A DNA stretch of 46,897 nt from Akkermansia muciniphila. GTDB lineage: Bacteria > Verrucomicrobiota > Verrucomicrobiia > Verrucomicrobiales > V1-33. Shown piece after piece: positions 20,787-29,414 of the stretch. Under the pieces are notes generated by a model. That model searched no databases. It had not been told where the DNA came from and saw nothing but the letters and a program-made list of their open reading frames with translations. The position numbers and the translations under genes are program-made. The DNA lies in contig CAMAUV010000035.1 in assembly GCA_945861415.1 (NCBI GenBank), positions 1-46,897 of the forward strand. Direction: 5' to 3'. Every line of letters begins with the position of its first letter. Positions within the stretch are counted from its first letter, which is position 1.

Positions 20787-20862
20787 TTTTGGGATTGTGT
20801 TGGCTAAGTAGTTTTTTCACTTTTACTTTAATCAGTCCGGCCGAATTACCCAAGCTCATTTC

Positions 20863-21381
20863 ATGCGTCATCTCACTCTGATCCGCCACGCCAAAAGCAG
20901 CCACGACTCCCTTACCCTGCCGGACAGGCTGCGGCCACTGAATGCCCGGGGACTGAGAGACGCTCCGCTGGTGGGCCGCCACTTGAAGCTGGCCCACGGA
21001 TTCCGCCCGGATCTCATGGTGAGCAGTCCGGCCAATCGGGCCATCACCACAGCCCGGGCCATCGCGGGAGAAATCGGTTATGATCCCGACCGTATCCGGC
21101 TGGAGGAACGGATTTACGAAGCCCCCGTCGAGTTCCTGCTGGCCGTGGTTCAGGGTCTGCCGGATTCCGCTGCGCATGCCTGCCTCACCGGGCACAATCC
21201 CGGCACCGAGCTTTTCACCCAGCTGCTATGCGGCAGCCGCGCGGTGAGCGGCGTAGTTACTTGCGCCGTCATTATGCTGGAACTGAACATCGCCAAATGG
21301 TCGCAGGCCACCTCCGGTGGTGCCAAGTTGCAACACTTCCTAACGCCCGCCCTACTGGCATTAACGAAAGAACTGGACTAA
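20863..21381 (+). CDS. sixA: SixA-like histidine phosphatase
   Basis: A 172-residue phosphatase of the histidine phosphatase superfamily. The catalytic motif LIRHAKSS places the nucleophile at His9. PLNARGLRDAPLVGRHL matches the SixA substrate loop. SPANRAITTARAIA supplies the second Arg, and LTGHNPG near residue 108 supplies the second His. SixA dephosphorylates histidine phosphotransfer domains. In bacteria without ArcB-type kinases the substrate may differ, and the symbol is by family resemblance. It is divergent from the Dabb lipoprotein. Its stop overlaps that of the convergent oxidoreductase by two bases. Confidence 0.88.
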   Translation: MRHLTLIRHAKSSHDSLTLPDRLRPLNARGLRDAPLVGRHLKLAHGFRPDLMVSSPANRAITTARAIAGEIGYDPDRIRLEERIYEAPVEFLLAVVQGLPDSAAHACLTGHNPGTELFTQLLCGSRAVSGVVTCAVIMLELNIAKWSQATSGGAKLQHFLTPALLALTKELD

Positions 21382-22370
21382 TCGGCGGCATGCTTCAGGG
21401 CCAGCACTACCTTGCCACCCCGGGCATTACCGGCTGCGTGCGTGACCGCAGTTTTGATGTCCTGAAGCGGATACACAGCCGCCACCGGCTGACGCAAGAG
21501 GCCAGCCGCCGTTAGCGCGGCCAATTCCGTATAAACGGCATGGATTTCCTCCAGCGGCGCGGTTTCCAGCCAGCGGCTCATCCAGTAGCCGCGGAGAGTC
21601 AGGCCTTTGAAGATCAGTAAGCCGTTGGGCACTTTCAACGGCTTACGGGCCATAGCTCCGTAGGTAACGAGGCTGCCGCCCGGACCTAAGAGGTTCATGA
21701 GGCGCAGGGCGCTATCGCCCCCCACGGCGTTGAGTGCGAGCATGGATGGGGATTCGTCCGTGAGTTCGCGGACTTTCGGGACGGCTTCCGTGTCGTCGGT
21801 AAAGGCTGCATCCGCTCCCAGCGCGAGACACTCTTCGATGCTCTCCGTTCGCCGGACGAGGCAGACAATACGAAGCCCCATCAGGTTCGCGAGCTGAATG
21901 ACGCAGTGGGCGCAAGCCGAACTGCCAGCATTTTGCAGCACCCATGCCCCCGGAGGGAGTGGACCAGCCGCCCGCAACAACCCGTGGGCCGTCGCGGGAT
22001 TCACCCGCAGCATGGAGGCCTGAACAGGGTCGCACCCGGCCGGGAGAGCCAGCAGATCAGAAGCGCGGCAAATCAAATATTCTGCCCAACACTCTCCCGC
22101 CCGTAGGGGCACGGCAGGCGTTCCGGGGTCCCAGCCACTGACCCCCGGCCCGGCGGCGTCCACCACACCCGCGCCCTCCATGCCCGGGACGCAGGGCAGG
22201 TCCGGTTTTCTCCCGTAACTGCCCTCGATAAAATTGAGGTCCGCGGGGTTCACCGGGGCATGGGTCAAGCGCAGGCGGACCTCGCCCGGCCCGGGTTGGG
22301 GCAGCGGGAGATCTGTCACCTCGAGGCATTCTACAGGGGGACCGGTGCGGTGGATAATGGCGGCACGCAT
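21378..22370 (-). CDS. MDR-family oxidoreductase resembling enoyl-thioester reductase (MECR/ETR type)
   Basis: A 330-residue medium-chain dehydrogenase/reductase without structural zinc cysteines. The N-terminal GroES-like domain contains PVNPADLNFIEGSYGRKPDLP and VPGMEGAGVV. The motif LRVNPATAHGLL matches the mitochondrial-type trans-2-enoyl thioester reductase subfamily, which reduces enoyl-ACP or enoyl-CoA with NADPH. The nucleotide-binding region reads VLQNAGSSACAHCVIQLA, with a GSS variant of the usual glycine-rich loop. Starts at 22370 or 22379 are both plausible; I prefer 22370 (MRAAIIHRTG). It is convergent with sixA. Another quinone-oxidoreductase-like role is possible. Confidence 0.82.
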   Translation of the reverse strand: MRAAIIHRTGPPVECLEVTDLPLPQPGPGEVRLRLTHAPVNPADLNFIEGSYGRKPDLPCVPGMEGAGVVDAAGPGVSGWDPGTPAVPLRAGECWAEYLICRASDLLALPAGCDPVQASMLRVNPATAHGLLRAAGPLPPGAWVLQNAGSSACAHCVIQLANLMGLRIVCLVRRTESIEECLALGADAAFTDDTEAVPKVRELTDESPSMLALNAVGGDSALRLMNLLGPGGSLVTYGAMARKPLKVPNGLLIFKGLTLRGYWMSRWLETAPLEEIHAVYTELAALTAAGLLRQPVAAVYPLQDIKTAVTHAAGNARGGKVVLALKHAAD

Positions 22371-22498
22371 AGGCACCATGGTGCCGCCGGGAGCAGCCGG
22401 GTCAACGGTTTCCCACATCTGCGCGAATTCTTCACCTTACTAAAAAGGATAGTGGACGATGCTCCGCTCTGAGGTTATCCCTGTGGACCAATTTTCTT

Positions 22499-22882
22499 AT
22501 GTCCCGCAGACGCTCTGGTCTTCAGCCCGCTCACATCATTGGCGCCACCGCCTTCCTTGCTCTCGCGGGCGTGGGCTTCTGGTATTTTACAAAGCCCAAA
22601 GCCGACAAGCTCAACGGAACACCGTTCATGGCCGACCAGTATCAGACCAGCTACATCGGCATGAGGGGTAACGTCTATGTCGCCACCGGCACCATCGACA
22701 AGCAATTGCGCTTCGGTCCAGACGGCTCGCGGTTGTTCAGCGTCAAGATGAGCGGCATTCCGCTGCCCGTGCTGGTTCCCTCCTCCATCACTGAAAACAT
22801 TCAGGTCGGCCAGGAATTCCAAATGTCCGTGCTTATGGAGAAGGACGGTCTGCTCCGCGTCCAAAGCCTCCGCAAATCCTGA
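22499..22882 (+). CDS. small single-pass membrane protein of unknown function
   Basis: A 127-residue protein with a basic N-terminus, one membrane helix (about 12-31, HIIGATAFLALAGVGFWYF) and a periplasmic beta-rich domain of about 85 residues (RGNVYVATGTIDKQLRF, then VLVPSSITENIQVGQEFQMSV). It precedes a large exported protein by 44 bases in the same direction, suggesting an operon. The family is not recognised. The beta pattern could be a small barrel. Confidence 0.58.
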   Translation: MSRRRSGLQPAHIIGATAFLALAGVGFWYFTKPKADKLNGTPFMADQYQTSYIGMRGNVYVATGTIDKQLRFGPDGSRLFSVKMSGIPLPVLVPSSITENIQVGQEFQMSVLMEKDGLLRVQSLRKS

Positions 22883-22926
22883 CCTGCCATTACATTTTCG
22901 CCGACTCCTCCACCCGTAATCATGCT

Positions 22927-24954
22927 ATGAAAAAGCTACTTCTCTCACTGTTGCCCTTTGCGGCATCACTCCCGCTGTATGCCCAAGTCTTCAGTCCCGG
23001 CGAGTCCGGCGGCGGGGCTCCGGCGAATAACGGCGGCGACAACACGACCATCATTAACAACAACGGCGGCAATCAACAGAAGTCCAAGAGCTTACTCGGC
23101 AATGACGTGCCCTTCGTGGACCCCGGCAGCGAGACCGCCCAATGGGATGGCAAACTCTGGAATGTGACCAATAATCGGCTCTTCCGTGCAAGGTTCGAGA
23201 AATACCTTGCCGCCCCGGAGGATAGTGCCGCGAAGGACAAAGCTTATCGCGAACTGCTGCAAGGGGCGATGAAGAACCTCGCGCCCACCCATCCCGGCGG
23301 CCCGGACATCGCCGCTGCCATGCGCAAACTTGCGGAGGCTGCAAACCACCCCATTGATGCCAATCTGTGTGGCTCCATCGCGCAGGCCGTCTACAGTGTG
23401 GTCCTGCACCGCAAAAATGAAGCTCGCCTGACGAAGCTGAACAGGGATCTGGAAGTGATGCGCCAGAACAAAGCATGGAATTACGAAGTGGCTGCTGCTG
23501 CCGCCGCCACGAGGGAAAAAATGGAAAATCAATCTGCCGGCGGCGGCGGCGGCGCGAACGGCGCTCAGGCCACTCAGCCAAAACCAAAGACTGCTGCGGA
23601 GACTACCGGCGAATATACTCGCGCTGGCGGCTACATTAAGCAGATTGTGGAAATTGAAGCCGCACGTGTGGCCAATGCTGCAAAGATGACCGCAAGCGAA
23701 CTCAAATCCAAAGTCGAATTTCAGGCGCTCATTGTGCAACTCTTCCTCCAGCGCCGCTTCGAGCACGTCATTCTCGGCTGCCGAATTTACCGTAATCTCT
23801 ATGAGGACGGAGATAGCGAACTCAAGCTCAAGGAGGGCTCGGATGTTGAAAAAATGTTCACCCGCACCACCGGGACTACACCAACCGTCAGCGCCCTTGA
23901 CGCGCTTAGCAACGAATTCATTCGGGAAGTGGATGAGGGCGTCATCGCTTTTGAATATCTCGCGGATAAGCGCGAACTTGAAAGTGCAAGCAAACGCCTG
24001 AGCGAAGCTTTCATGCTGGGAGAATATCTGCCGCGCATGAGAACTCTGCCGCGCACAAAGAAAGAAAAATTACTGGCCTTCGTTCGCGACTCCAACCAAC
24101 TCCTTTCCGCCATCGAAGTGAAGGATTACGGCCTCGCGGAGGAAGTCGTTAACCGCATAGGAAAGGACGCAAAAGACTTTGATTATTCAAAACCCCGCGC
24201 CGCCATCGAAGTGGCCCGGAGCACCAGTCGCCTCCACATTCAGGCAGCCCGCAGTGCCGCCCTCAAAGGCGACGAGGCCAAACTTTCTGAGTCCATTAAA
24301 GCCGCGGTCGAAATCTGGCCCACCAACCCGGAACTCCGCCAGTTTTCGGACAAGGTCGCCGCCTATGGCGACAGCGTCAGCCAAGAACTGAACTCCCTCG
24401 ACACCCTCATCGCCCAGAAGAACTACCGCGAGGTTTTCCGGAACAAAGAAAAGTTCGCCGGATACGCCGCTACCAGCGGAAAAAAGGAATACATCGACAA
24501 GCTCAAGACCGTTGTGGACCAGGTGGCTGAGATCGAAATGGTGATCAACGGATCCAGCCGTCTGGAGAAAGCCGGTGACCCTTACGGGGCGTGGGAGGCG
24601 TTGAAGGAGATCCAGAAAACGCACCCCGACGACAACGAACTGAACAGCAACCTGACCCGGCTAAGTGAAAGCTGTGCCGACTTCATCACAGCGGTGAACG
24701 ATGCGAAAAAGCACGAAGAAAGCCGCCGCACCGGCGTGGGGCTTTCCGCATGGCTGAGGGCCGAGCAAATTTATCCCAACAGCAAGCTCGCAAGGGAGGG
24801 AATTGACCGACTGGCGAACATCATTCTGCCGGAGAACGATCGCCTAGGCAACCAGCCACCTCGGCCGTCCGACGCTCCGGAGGAAGCCAACCCGTTCCTT
24901 ACGCCGCCCCCGGACTCGGCAACGCCTTCGGTGAGCACGGTCGCACCGAGGTAG
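22927..24954 (+). CDS. large exported helical protein of unknown function
   Basis: A 675-residue protein with a clear signal peptide (MKKLLLSLLPFAASLPLYAQ). A Gly/Asn-rich low-complexity segment follows (about 30-50). Long amphipathic helices with TPR-like spacing come next (for example KLSESIKAAVEIWPTNPELRQF and GDPYGAWEALKEIQKTHPDDNELN). A short Gly-rich linker interrupts at about 200-207. The C-terminal 45 residues are Pro-rich and disordered. No enzymatic motif is visible. It is likely a periplasmic scaffold found in this phylum. The membrane protein immediately upstream is a probable partner. Confidence 0.62.
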   Translation: MKKLLLSLLPFAASLPLYAQVFSPGESGGGAPANNGGDNTTIINNNGGNQQKSKSLLGNDVPFVDPGSETAQWDGKLWNVTNNRLFRARFEKYLAAPEDSAAKDKAYRELLQGAMKNLAPTHPGGPDIAAAMRKLAEAANHPIDANLCGSIAQAVYSVVLHRKNEARLTKLNRDLEVMRQNKAWNYEVAAAAAATREKMENQSAGGGGGANGAQATQPKPKTAAETTGEYTRAGGYIKQIVEIEAARVANAAKMTASELKSKVEFQALIVQLFLQRRFEHVILGCRIYRNLYEDGDSELKLKEGSDVEKMFTRTTGTTPTVSALDALSNEFIREVDEGVIAFEYLADKRELESASKRLSEAFMLGEYLPRMRTLPRTKKEKLLAFVRDSNQLLSAIEVKDYGLAEEVVNRIGKDAKDFDYSKPRAAIEVARSTSRLHIQAARSAALKGDEAKLSESIKAAVEIWPTNPELRQFSDKVAAYGDSVSQELNSLDTLIAQKNYREVFRNKEKFAGYAATSGKKEYIDKLKTVVDQVAEIEMVINGSSRLEKAGDPYGAWEALKEIQKTHPDDNELNSNLTRLSESCADFITAVNDAKKHEESRRTGVGLSAWLRAEQIYPNSKLAREGIDRLANIILPENDRLGNQPPRPSDAPEEANPFLTPPPDSATPSVSTVAPR

Positions 24955-25072
24955 CCGCAAAACGGCGGGCGCTTCACCAGTTCGCCACCAGTCGAAAAAA
25001 TCTGCGGGAGCGCCGAAAGCCGGCAATGGTACCTTGCGTCGTTGTCCCTCCCGGCTATGCCCGCGGGCACTT

Positions 25073-26182
25073 ATGGAATCCAGACTCCTAGGACAATTTC
25101 TCCTTACCGGCGTAGCCGGGCCTGAACTTGATGCGGATACGGCGCGTCGCTTTAAATCGCTGCAGCCCGGCGGCTTCATCCTCTTTGGCCGGAATATCAA
25201 ATCCCCGCAGCAACTTCGCAAACTCATCGACGACCTGCGCGACCTCTCGGACAATGAACCCATCATCACTATCGACCAAGAAGGTGGCCGTGTTTCCCGG
25301 CTTCGCCTCATCGGCAACGAACCTCCAAATGCGCATTCGCTCCGGCTCAAAGGCGACCGCAAGCTGATCAAACAACACGGAAAACTCACGGGCCAGGTCC
25401 TCAAGCTTTTCGGGTTCAATCTTAACCTCTGCCCGGTGCTGGATATCTCCTATGATGACGAGGCGGACAATTCACTGAAAGGCCGCTGCTACGGCACCAG
25501 CGCGCAGCAAGTAGTGGACTTCGCAGGCATCTTTAACCGGGCCATGCGGGACCAAGGCATCCTAAGCTGCGGCAAGCACTTCCCCACTTATGGCAGCGCC
25601 GATTGCGACCCGCACCATGAACTGCCAGTCATCCGCCGCACAAAGACCGAACTGCTCGCTGAGGAACTCATCCCTTACATGGCCCTCATGCCGGAATTGG
25701 ACAGTCTAATGATCGGTCACGCGCACTTCCCGGATTTCGATGCCGCCCGCCCGCGGTGGCCCAGCAGTCTCTCTTATAACATCATCCAGAAGTTTCTTCG
25801 TGATCAGCTTGGTTTCGACAATGGACTGGTCATGACCGACGACCTCGACATGGGCGCCATCCTCAATGAAGTGACCTTCGAGCAGGCCATTCAGCACGCC
25901 ATGCGCGCCGGTAATGACATCGTCATGATCTGCCACCGCATCGAAATGGTGGAGCAGGCGCACAAGCATCTCGCCGGCCTGCCAGACACCATCGTGCATG
26001 CCGCGCTGGAGCGTGTGGAGCGGGCAAAAAGGAAGATGATCCGACCGGACAAATGGAGCATGGAGAGATTCCTTGCCATCAATGATGACATCCAGCAACT
26101 CCGCGTGGATACCCTCGGAGCAGAGCGCGCGGCCACACTCAGCGTAGAGGACGGCAAACGCAGCCCGGTTGAGCTTTACTGA
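25073..26182 (+). CDS. nagZ: glycoside hydrolase family 3 beta-N-acetylhexosaminidase (NagZ-like)
   Basis: A 369-residue single-domain GH3 enzyme of NagZ length. It removes N-acetylglucosamine from muropeptides during peptidoglycan recycling. Visible motifs are PGGFILFGRNI, IDQEGGRVSRLR, KHFPTYGSADCDPHHELP (the acid/base loop) and MTDDLDMGAI with the catalytic nucleophile Asp. The canonical acid/base loop is usually KHFPGHG, so the Thr-Tyr substitution is mildly unusual. The ATG at 25073 begins at MESRLLGQF; 13 upstream in-frame residues are unlikely. No signal peptide is present, consistent with cytoplasmic recycling. It converges on moeA with only 3 bases between the stops. Confidence 0.9.
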   Translation: MESRLLGQFLLTGVAGPELDADTARRFKSLQPGGFILFGRNIKSPQQLRKLIDDLRDLSDNEPIITIDQEGGRVSRLRLIGNEPPNAHSLRLKGDRKLIKQHGKLTGQVLKLFGFNLNLCPVLDISYDDEADNSLKGRCYGTSAQQVVDFAGIFNRAMRDQGILSCGKHFPTYGSADCDPHHELPVIRRTKTELLAEELIPYMALMPELDSLMIGHAHFPDFDAARPRWPSSLSYNIIQKFLRDQLGFDNGLVMTDDLDMGAILNEVTFEQAIQHAMRAGNDIVMICHRIEMVEQAHKHLAGLPDTIVHAALERVERAKRKMIRPDKWSMERFLAINDDIQQLRVDTLGAERAATLSVEDGKRSPVELY

Positions 26183-26185
26183 GGC

Positions 26186-27379
26186 TCAGGGCATCAGCAC
26201 CAGCGGGACCATTCCGCATTCCGCAATTTCCTCACCTGGCTCCAGCCTAGCTAGCGCATTCGCCATGCTTAGCCCGGCAAGCGCGTGGCTTTCCTGCAAT
26301 CCGGCCGGTGTAAAAGTTCCGGCCCCGTGATCAAAACGGCCGCGTAGATAGTGCGCGCGATCACTTTTATTAAGCAACGGCTGCACGGCCCTTGCGGCGG
26401 TTGTAGCGTTTGCCGTCACCGCGGCTCCGGCCATGCGGCGCAGTGCCGGAAGCACAAACAGCAGAGCCGTGACATAGGCGCTGACGGGGTTCCCCGGCAG
26501 TCCAAAAATCACTCGGTGCCCGTGGCGGCAGAAAAGGAACGGCTTGCCCGGCTTCACACTCACCCGCCAGAAGTCCGGCCGGATGCCCAGCCGTTCCAGC
26601 GCCGGACGGACCAAATCGTGATCACCCACGGAAACACCCGCAGCGAGAATCAGCACATCGCATTCCTCCAACCTCTTCCGCAGCGTGGCCGTGATGATGT
26701 CCATGTCATCCGGCAGCAGGTCCTGAGCTACCGGGAGGGCGGTCAATGTGGAGGCAACCAGCGCGGAGAGCATCGGGCCGTTGGAGTTGTAGAGTGCTCC
26801 GGCATGCGGCAGGGACTGCCCCGCGGCCGTAAGTTCCCCTCCAGTGCAAATCACCGCGGCCCGCGGCAGTTCGTGACAGGGCAGGCTTTCGATGCCCTGC
26901 GAAGCGATCAAACCCATATGCACCGGTGTGATGCGCGTTCCCTTTGCCGCGATGAGTTGACCAGCGCAAAGATCACTGCCTGCGCGCCGGATGAACTCTC
27001 CGTTGCGCGCGGCTTCGCGAATCAAGACAGATCCACCCTGCGGTTCGGCATCCTCCTGCATGACCACCGCGCCCGTTCCGGTGGGCAGCGGCGCACCGGT
27101 GAAAATGCGCACCGCTTCCCCCGCCCTTAGCGTGAGCCCACGGCCAACACCCGCCGGTTGCTCTCCCGTAATACGTAGGCTGATGCTTTCCTTCCCGCAG
27201 TCCGCAGCGTGGATCGCCCAGCCATCCATAGCCGAGTTATCAAAACCCGGCAGTGCGAGATACGCACGAACTTCGTCGGCACAAATGCGTCCGCAAACCG
27301 CCGCCAGCGGTATTGTTTCCACCGCGGTCACTGGCAGATCCGCAAGAACACGCGTCAGAGCTTCGTGTTCGGAAATCAT
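26186..27379 (-). CDS. moeA: molybdopterin molybdenumtransferase MoeA
   Basis: A 397-residue enzyme inserting molybdate into adenylylated molybdopterin, the last common step of molybdenum cofactor synthesis. Typical MoeA features are present. The N-terminal domain contains LPGFDNSAMDGWAI. The GAPLPTGTGAVVMQED segment follows. The GVSVGDHDLV loop and VSVKPGKPFLFCRHGHRVIFGLPGNPVSAYV lie in domain III. The C-terminal barrel ends the protein. Its start codon overlaps the stop of the upstream lipoprotein gene (ATGA at 27376-27379), showing translational coupling. No other Mo-cofactor genes are nearby. Confidence 0.95.
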   Translation of the reverse strand: MISEHEALTRVLADLPVTAVETIPLAAVCGRICADEVRAYLALPGFDNSAMDGWAIHAADCGKESISLRITGEQPAGVGRGLTLRAGEAVRIFTGAPLPTGTGAVVMQEDAEPQGGSVLIREAARNGEFIRRAGSDLCAGQLIAAKGTRITPVHMGLIASQGIESLPCHELPRAAVICTGGELTAAGQSLPHAGALYNSNGPMLSALVASTLTALPVAQDLLPDDMDIITATLRKRLEECDVLILAAGVSVGDHDLVRPALERLGIRPDFWRVSVKPGKPFLFCRHGHRVIFGLPGNPVSAYVTALLFVLPALRRMAGAAVTANATTAARAVQPLLNKSDRAHYLRGRFDHGAGTFTPAGLQESHALAGLSMANALARLEPGEEIAECGMVPLVLMP

Positions 27380-27987
27380 TGCGGCAACAGCGGCTCCAGC
27401 AGAATATCAGAACCATCCTGCGGCGACACGTCCGGACCTTTCTTTTCGAAGTTCGGAGCATTGAGTTCACCGGGCATACCCAAGGTGCTTTGTGGCAGCA
27501 GTTCGGGCTTAATAGCGGAAGCATCCAGCATGACGGCACTCTGTGGAGCCGTGCCACCTGGCAATCCAGGAGGTGCCGCAATGGGCACCAGCGTGGCGCG
27601 CGTCTTTCCATCCGCAGCGCCAAGCACCACAGAATCACCCTTTTTCGGTTCCCCGGAAATGATGTCGGCGGCCACGAAGGATTGCTTCCGCTCCGGCGTC
27701 ACCTTGAGTTTTGCCCCGCTGCCGCCCTGACATTCTAGGTTGGTGCCGTCCGGCAATATCAGCCCAGCACGGGCCCTGACCAGCACATAACCACTGTCTC
27801 CGTCCACATAAGCCACCTCACCCACGGCCTTCTCACCCAGACGGCTGTCGACCTCGCTGGAGGCGGCGACCGAAAGCTTAGCCAGTTCCTTCTGCCGGCG
27901 TTCTGCGGTGGCTTTGGTATAAAGATTCTTTACGCTCCCGCAACTAGGCAGGAGGAGTAATGAGAGCAGTAGAATCCGGGGACGCAT
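27376..27987 (-). CDS. lipoprotein with small beta domain and Pro-rich tail
   Basis: A 203-residue lipoprotein starting at MRPRILLLSLLLLPSCGS, with lipobox LPSC (Cys16). A short helical part follows. A beta domain at about 52-125 contains VGEVAYVDGDSGYVLVRA, LILPDGTNLEC and ISGEPKKGDSVVLG. A disordered Pro/Leu-rich tail ends the protein. The beta domain has the same strand order and glycine-aspartate ending as the C-terminal domains of the two coiled-coil proteins at 3454-5386. The upstream in-frame 43 residues are not used, because the lipoprotein signal needs this start. It overlaps moeA by 4 bases, although a functional link to molybdenum cofactor is not evident. Confidence 0.65.
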   Translation of the reverse strand: MRPRILLLSLLLLPSCGSVKNLYTKATAERRQKELAKLSVAASSEVDSRLGEKAVGEVAYVDGDSGYVLVRARAGLILPDGTNLECQGGSGAKLKVTPERKQSFVAADIISGEPKKGDSVVLGAADGKTRATLVPIAAPPGLPGGTAPQSAVMLDASAIKPELLPQSTLGMPGELNAPNFEKKGPDVSPQDGSDILLEPLLPQ

Positions 27988-28142
27988 GGCGGTTGGAATG
28001 GTGAAGTCTTGAGTATCCTGCACCCTCTGCCGCCATTGTGCAATCCCGGCGGCACTTGCTGCTCCGGACAAAAGACCGCCGCCTTTCTTGCAGCGAGGGG
28101 CCGAACCCGCTCTCACGACGATCCAGACTACATTGTTACGGC

Positions 28143-28586
28143 TCAGCGCTGACCGAGCGCCCAGTCGATAGCCGCAGGTAGATTCACCCCGCCACTACCG
28201 CCGAGTTCACGATCGATGTCTTCGAGTTGCTGGATGAGATCGCGAACCTCTCCGCGCGCATAAGGACCTCCCGCGGCTTTGCAGAAATGCGTGCGACAGC
28301 CAAAAGGCCGGCGCTCATAAATGGTGCAGCGATTATTCTCCAGCAGTGGGCAGGCCCCGGAGGGAGAAGGCGGCAGCTTCTTTCTCCCCCTAGAGCGCAC
28401 GGCGGAGGCGGCCACTAGCGCCTCGCCGCGAGTGAGAAACGGCGTGCGTCCAGTAAGTTTGAAATGGCAGCATTCCGCAATACCTGTGCAGTCCCGCTCC
28501 AGCGGACGCGCGGAGAGTACCTTATAGATTTCCTCTACGTCGCGCAACAGCGCGGCCCTCCGGTCCGGGGTGAGAGGACGCGGCAT
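28143..28586 (-). CDS. YkgJ-type cysteine-cluster protein
   Basis: A 147-residue protein of the YkgJ/zinc- or iron-chelating domain family (CxxCxxCC-like). Cysteines are arranged as DCTGIAECCHF near residues 32-42, then CPLLENNRCTIYERRPFGCRTHFC at about 80-103. These Cys residues probably bind a metal or Fe-S cluster. Biochemical function is unknown for most members. It is cytoplasmic, and its ATG lies 2 bases after the stop of the DUF1501 remnant. Confidence 0.85.
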   Translation of the reverse strand: MPRPLTPDRRAALLRDVEEIYKVLSARPLERDCTGIAECCHFKLTGRTPFLTRGEALVAASAVRSRGRKKLPPSPSGACPLLENNRCTIYERRPFGCRTHFCKAAGGPYARGEVRDLIQQLEDIDRELGGSGGVNLPAAIDWALGQR

Positions 28587-28588
28587 TG

Positions 28589-28891
28589 TCAGGCGAGGAT
28601 GGGCTTCAACGCGTGTCCGCGCACATCGGTGCCGTTCAGGTTAGACTTCGTGCGCTGCACCGCCATGGGCATCGGCTGCCCCGCCCGGCGCGCGAGCTCC
28701 TGCTTCAGGTCTAAGGAATCGACATACGAAAACTCGCCGGATATGAAGCAGAAGGTAATGCTCTTGGCCTTTGGGCGAGACATGGACACCAATCCCCTGC
28801 CCTGCGCCGGAACGGCGAATGCGGCCATGCCGAATCCGCAGGAAAGGCGGGAGAGGAGATGACGATGGGGAATCATGAGGAAACGGTTCAC
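28589..28891 (-). pseudogene. remnant of a DUF1501 family protein
   Basis: The 100-residue frame matches pieces of the start of DUF1501 (sulfatase-like) proteins. These are MIPHRHLLSRLSCGFGMAAFA, the leader and Tat-like opening, and then PKAKSITFCFISGEFSYVDSLDLK and ARRAGQPMP. In complete members the second block reads like [24 protein letters not shown]. Intact proteins are about 450-490 residues, so roughly 80% is missing. A further section between the leader and the second block also looks shortened. The frame begins with GTG at 28891, overlapping the Dabb gene stop. It may be transcribed but is very unlikely to be functional. Confidence 0.68.
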
Positions 28892-29292
28892 TGGGCTACG
28901 TAGTCCACCACCAGCACCTTATCAAGTATGCCGCCCAGCATGGCCCCGAACTCTTTGTGAGCAGGCTCATGCAGATAGTGATTCTCCAAGGCCGTCTTGC
29001 TCGCGAACGTGAGCGTGAAGCAATGGCTGAAGCCCTGACTGTGATTCTCCGGGCTCACATTCGGGCCCCACTCCAGTGACTTGATTGCCGGCAGTTTGCC
29101 TTTCAGTGCTTTAAAGGCCGCGACGATCCCTTCCACTTTTTCCTTAGGCGCATCATCCTTAAACTTAAACAGAACAATGTGGCGGTATGGAGCAGCCGCA
29201 GCCGCGGCGGGTTTATCCTGAGCAGTAGTGGTCATGTGAAGTGTGGTGAAAAGGCCGGCAGCGGCCATAAGGATAATCAGTGTCTTTTTCAT
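28888..29292 (-). CDS. exported Dabb (stress-responsive A/B barrel) domain protein
   Basis: A 134-residue protein. The signal peptide MKKTLIILMAAAGLFTTLHMTTTAQ is followed by an Ala-rich linker. A single Dabb domain follows (YRHIVLFKFKDDAPKEKVEGIV, helix, then GFSHCFTLTFASKTALENHYL and the last strand KVLVVDYV). The sequence matches the secreted PVC-group version better than the cytoplasmic plant-type ones. It is presumed periplasmic. The function is unknown. It is a paralogue of the lipoprotein at 20421-20786. Confidence 0.87.
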   Translation of the reverse strand: MKKTLIILMAAAGLFTTLHMTTTAQDKPAAAAAAPYRHIVLFKFKDDAPKEKVEGIVAAFKALKGKLPAIKSLEWGPNVSPENHSQGFSHCFTLTFASKTALENHYLHEPAHKEFGAMLGGILDKVLVVDYVAQ

Positions 29293-29333
29293 AGAAGACC
29301 CCTATTCCCCAACGCTCCTAGACCGTCAAGTGC

Positions 29334-29351
29334 CGAGGACTTGCGTCCTCG
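29334..29351. repeat. perfect 7-bp-stem palindrome
   Basis: The sequence cgaggac-ttgc-gtcctcg forms a perfect hairpin in the 122-bp gap between waaA and the Dabb gene. It is not followed by a T-run on either strand. It may be a REP-like unit or an mRNA 3' stabiliser for waaA-side transcripts. Confidence 0.5.
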
Positions 29352-29414
29352 CAGAACATCAATCAGTCCAGTTTCCAGCTACGATGCAGACAGCCGCAAG
29401 CAACCAGCTCTCAA

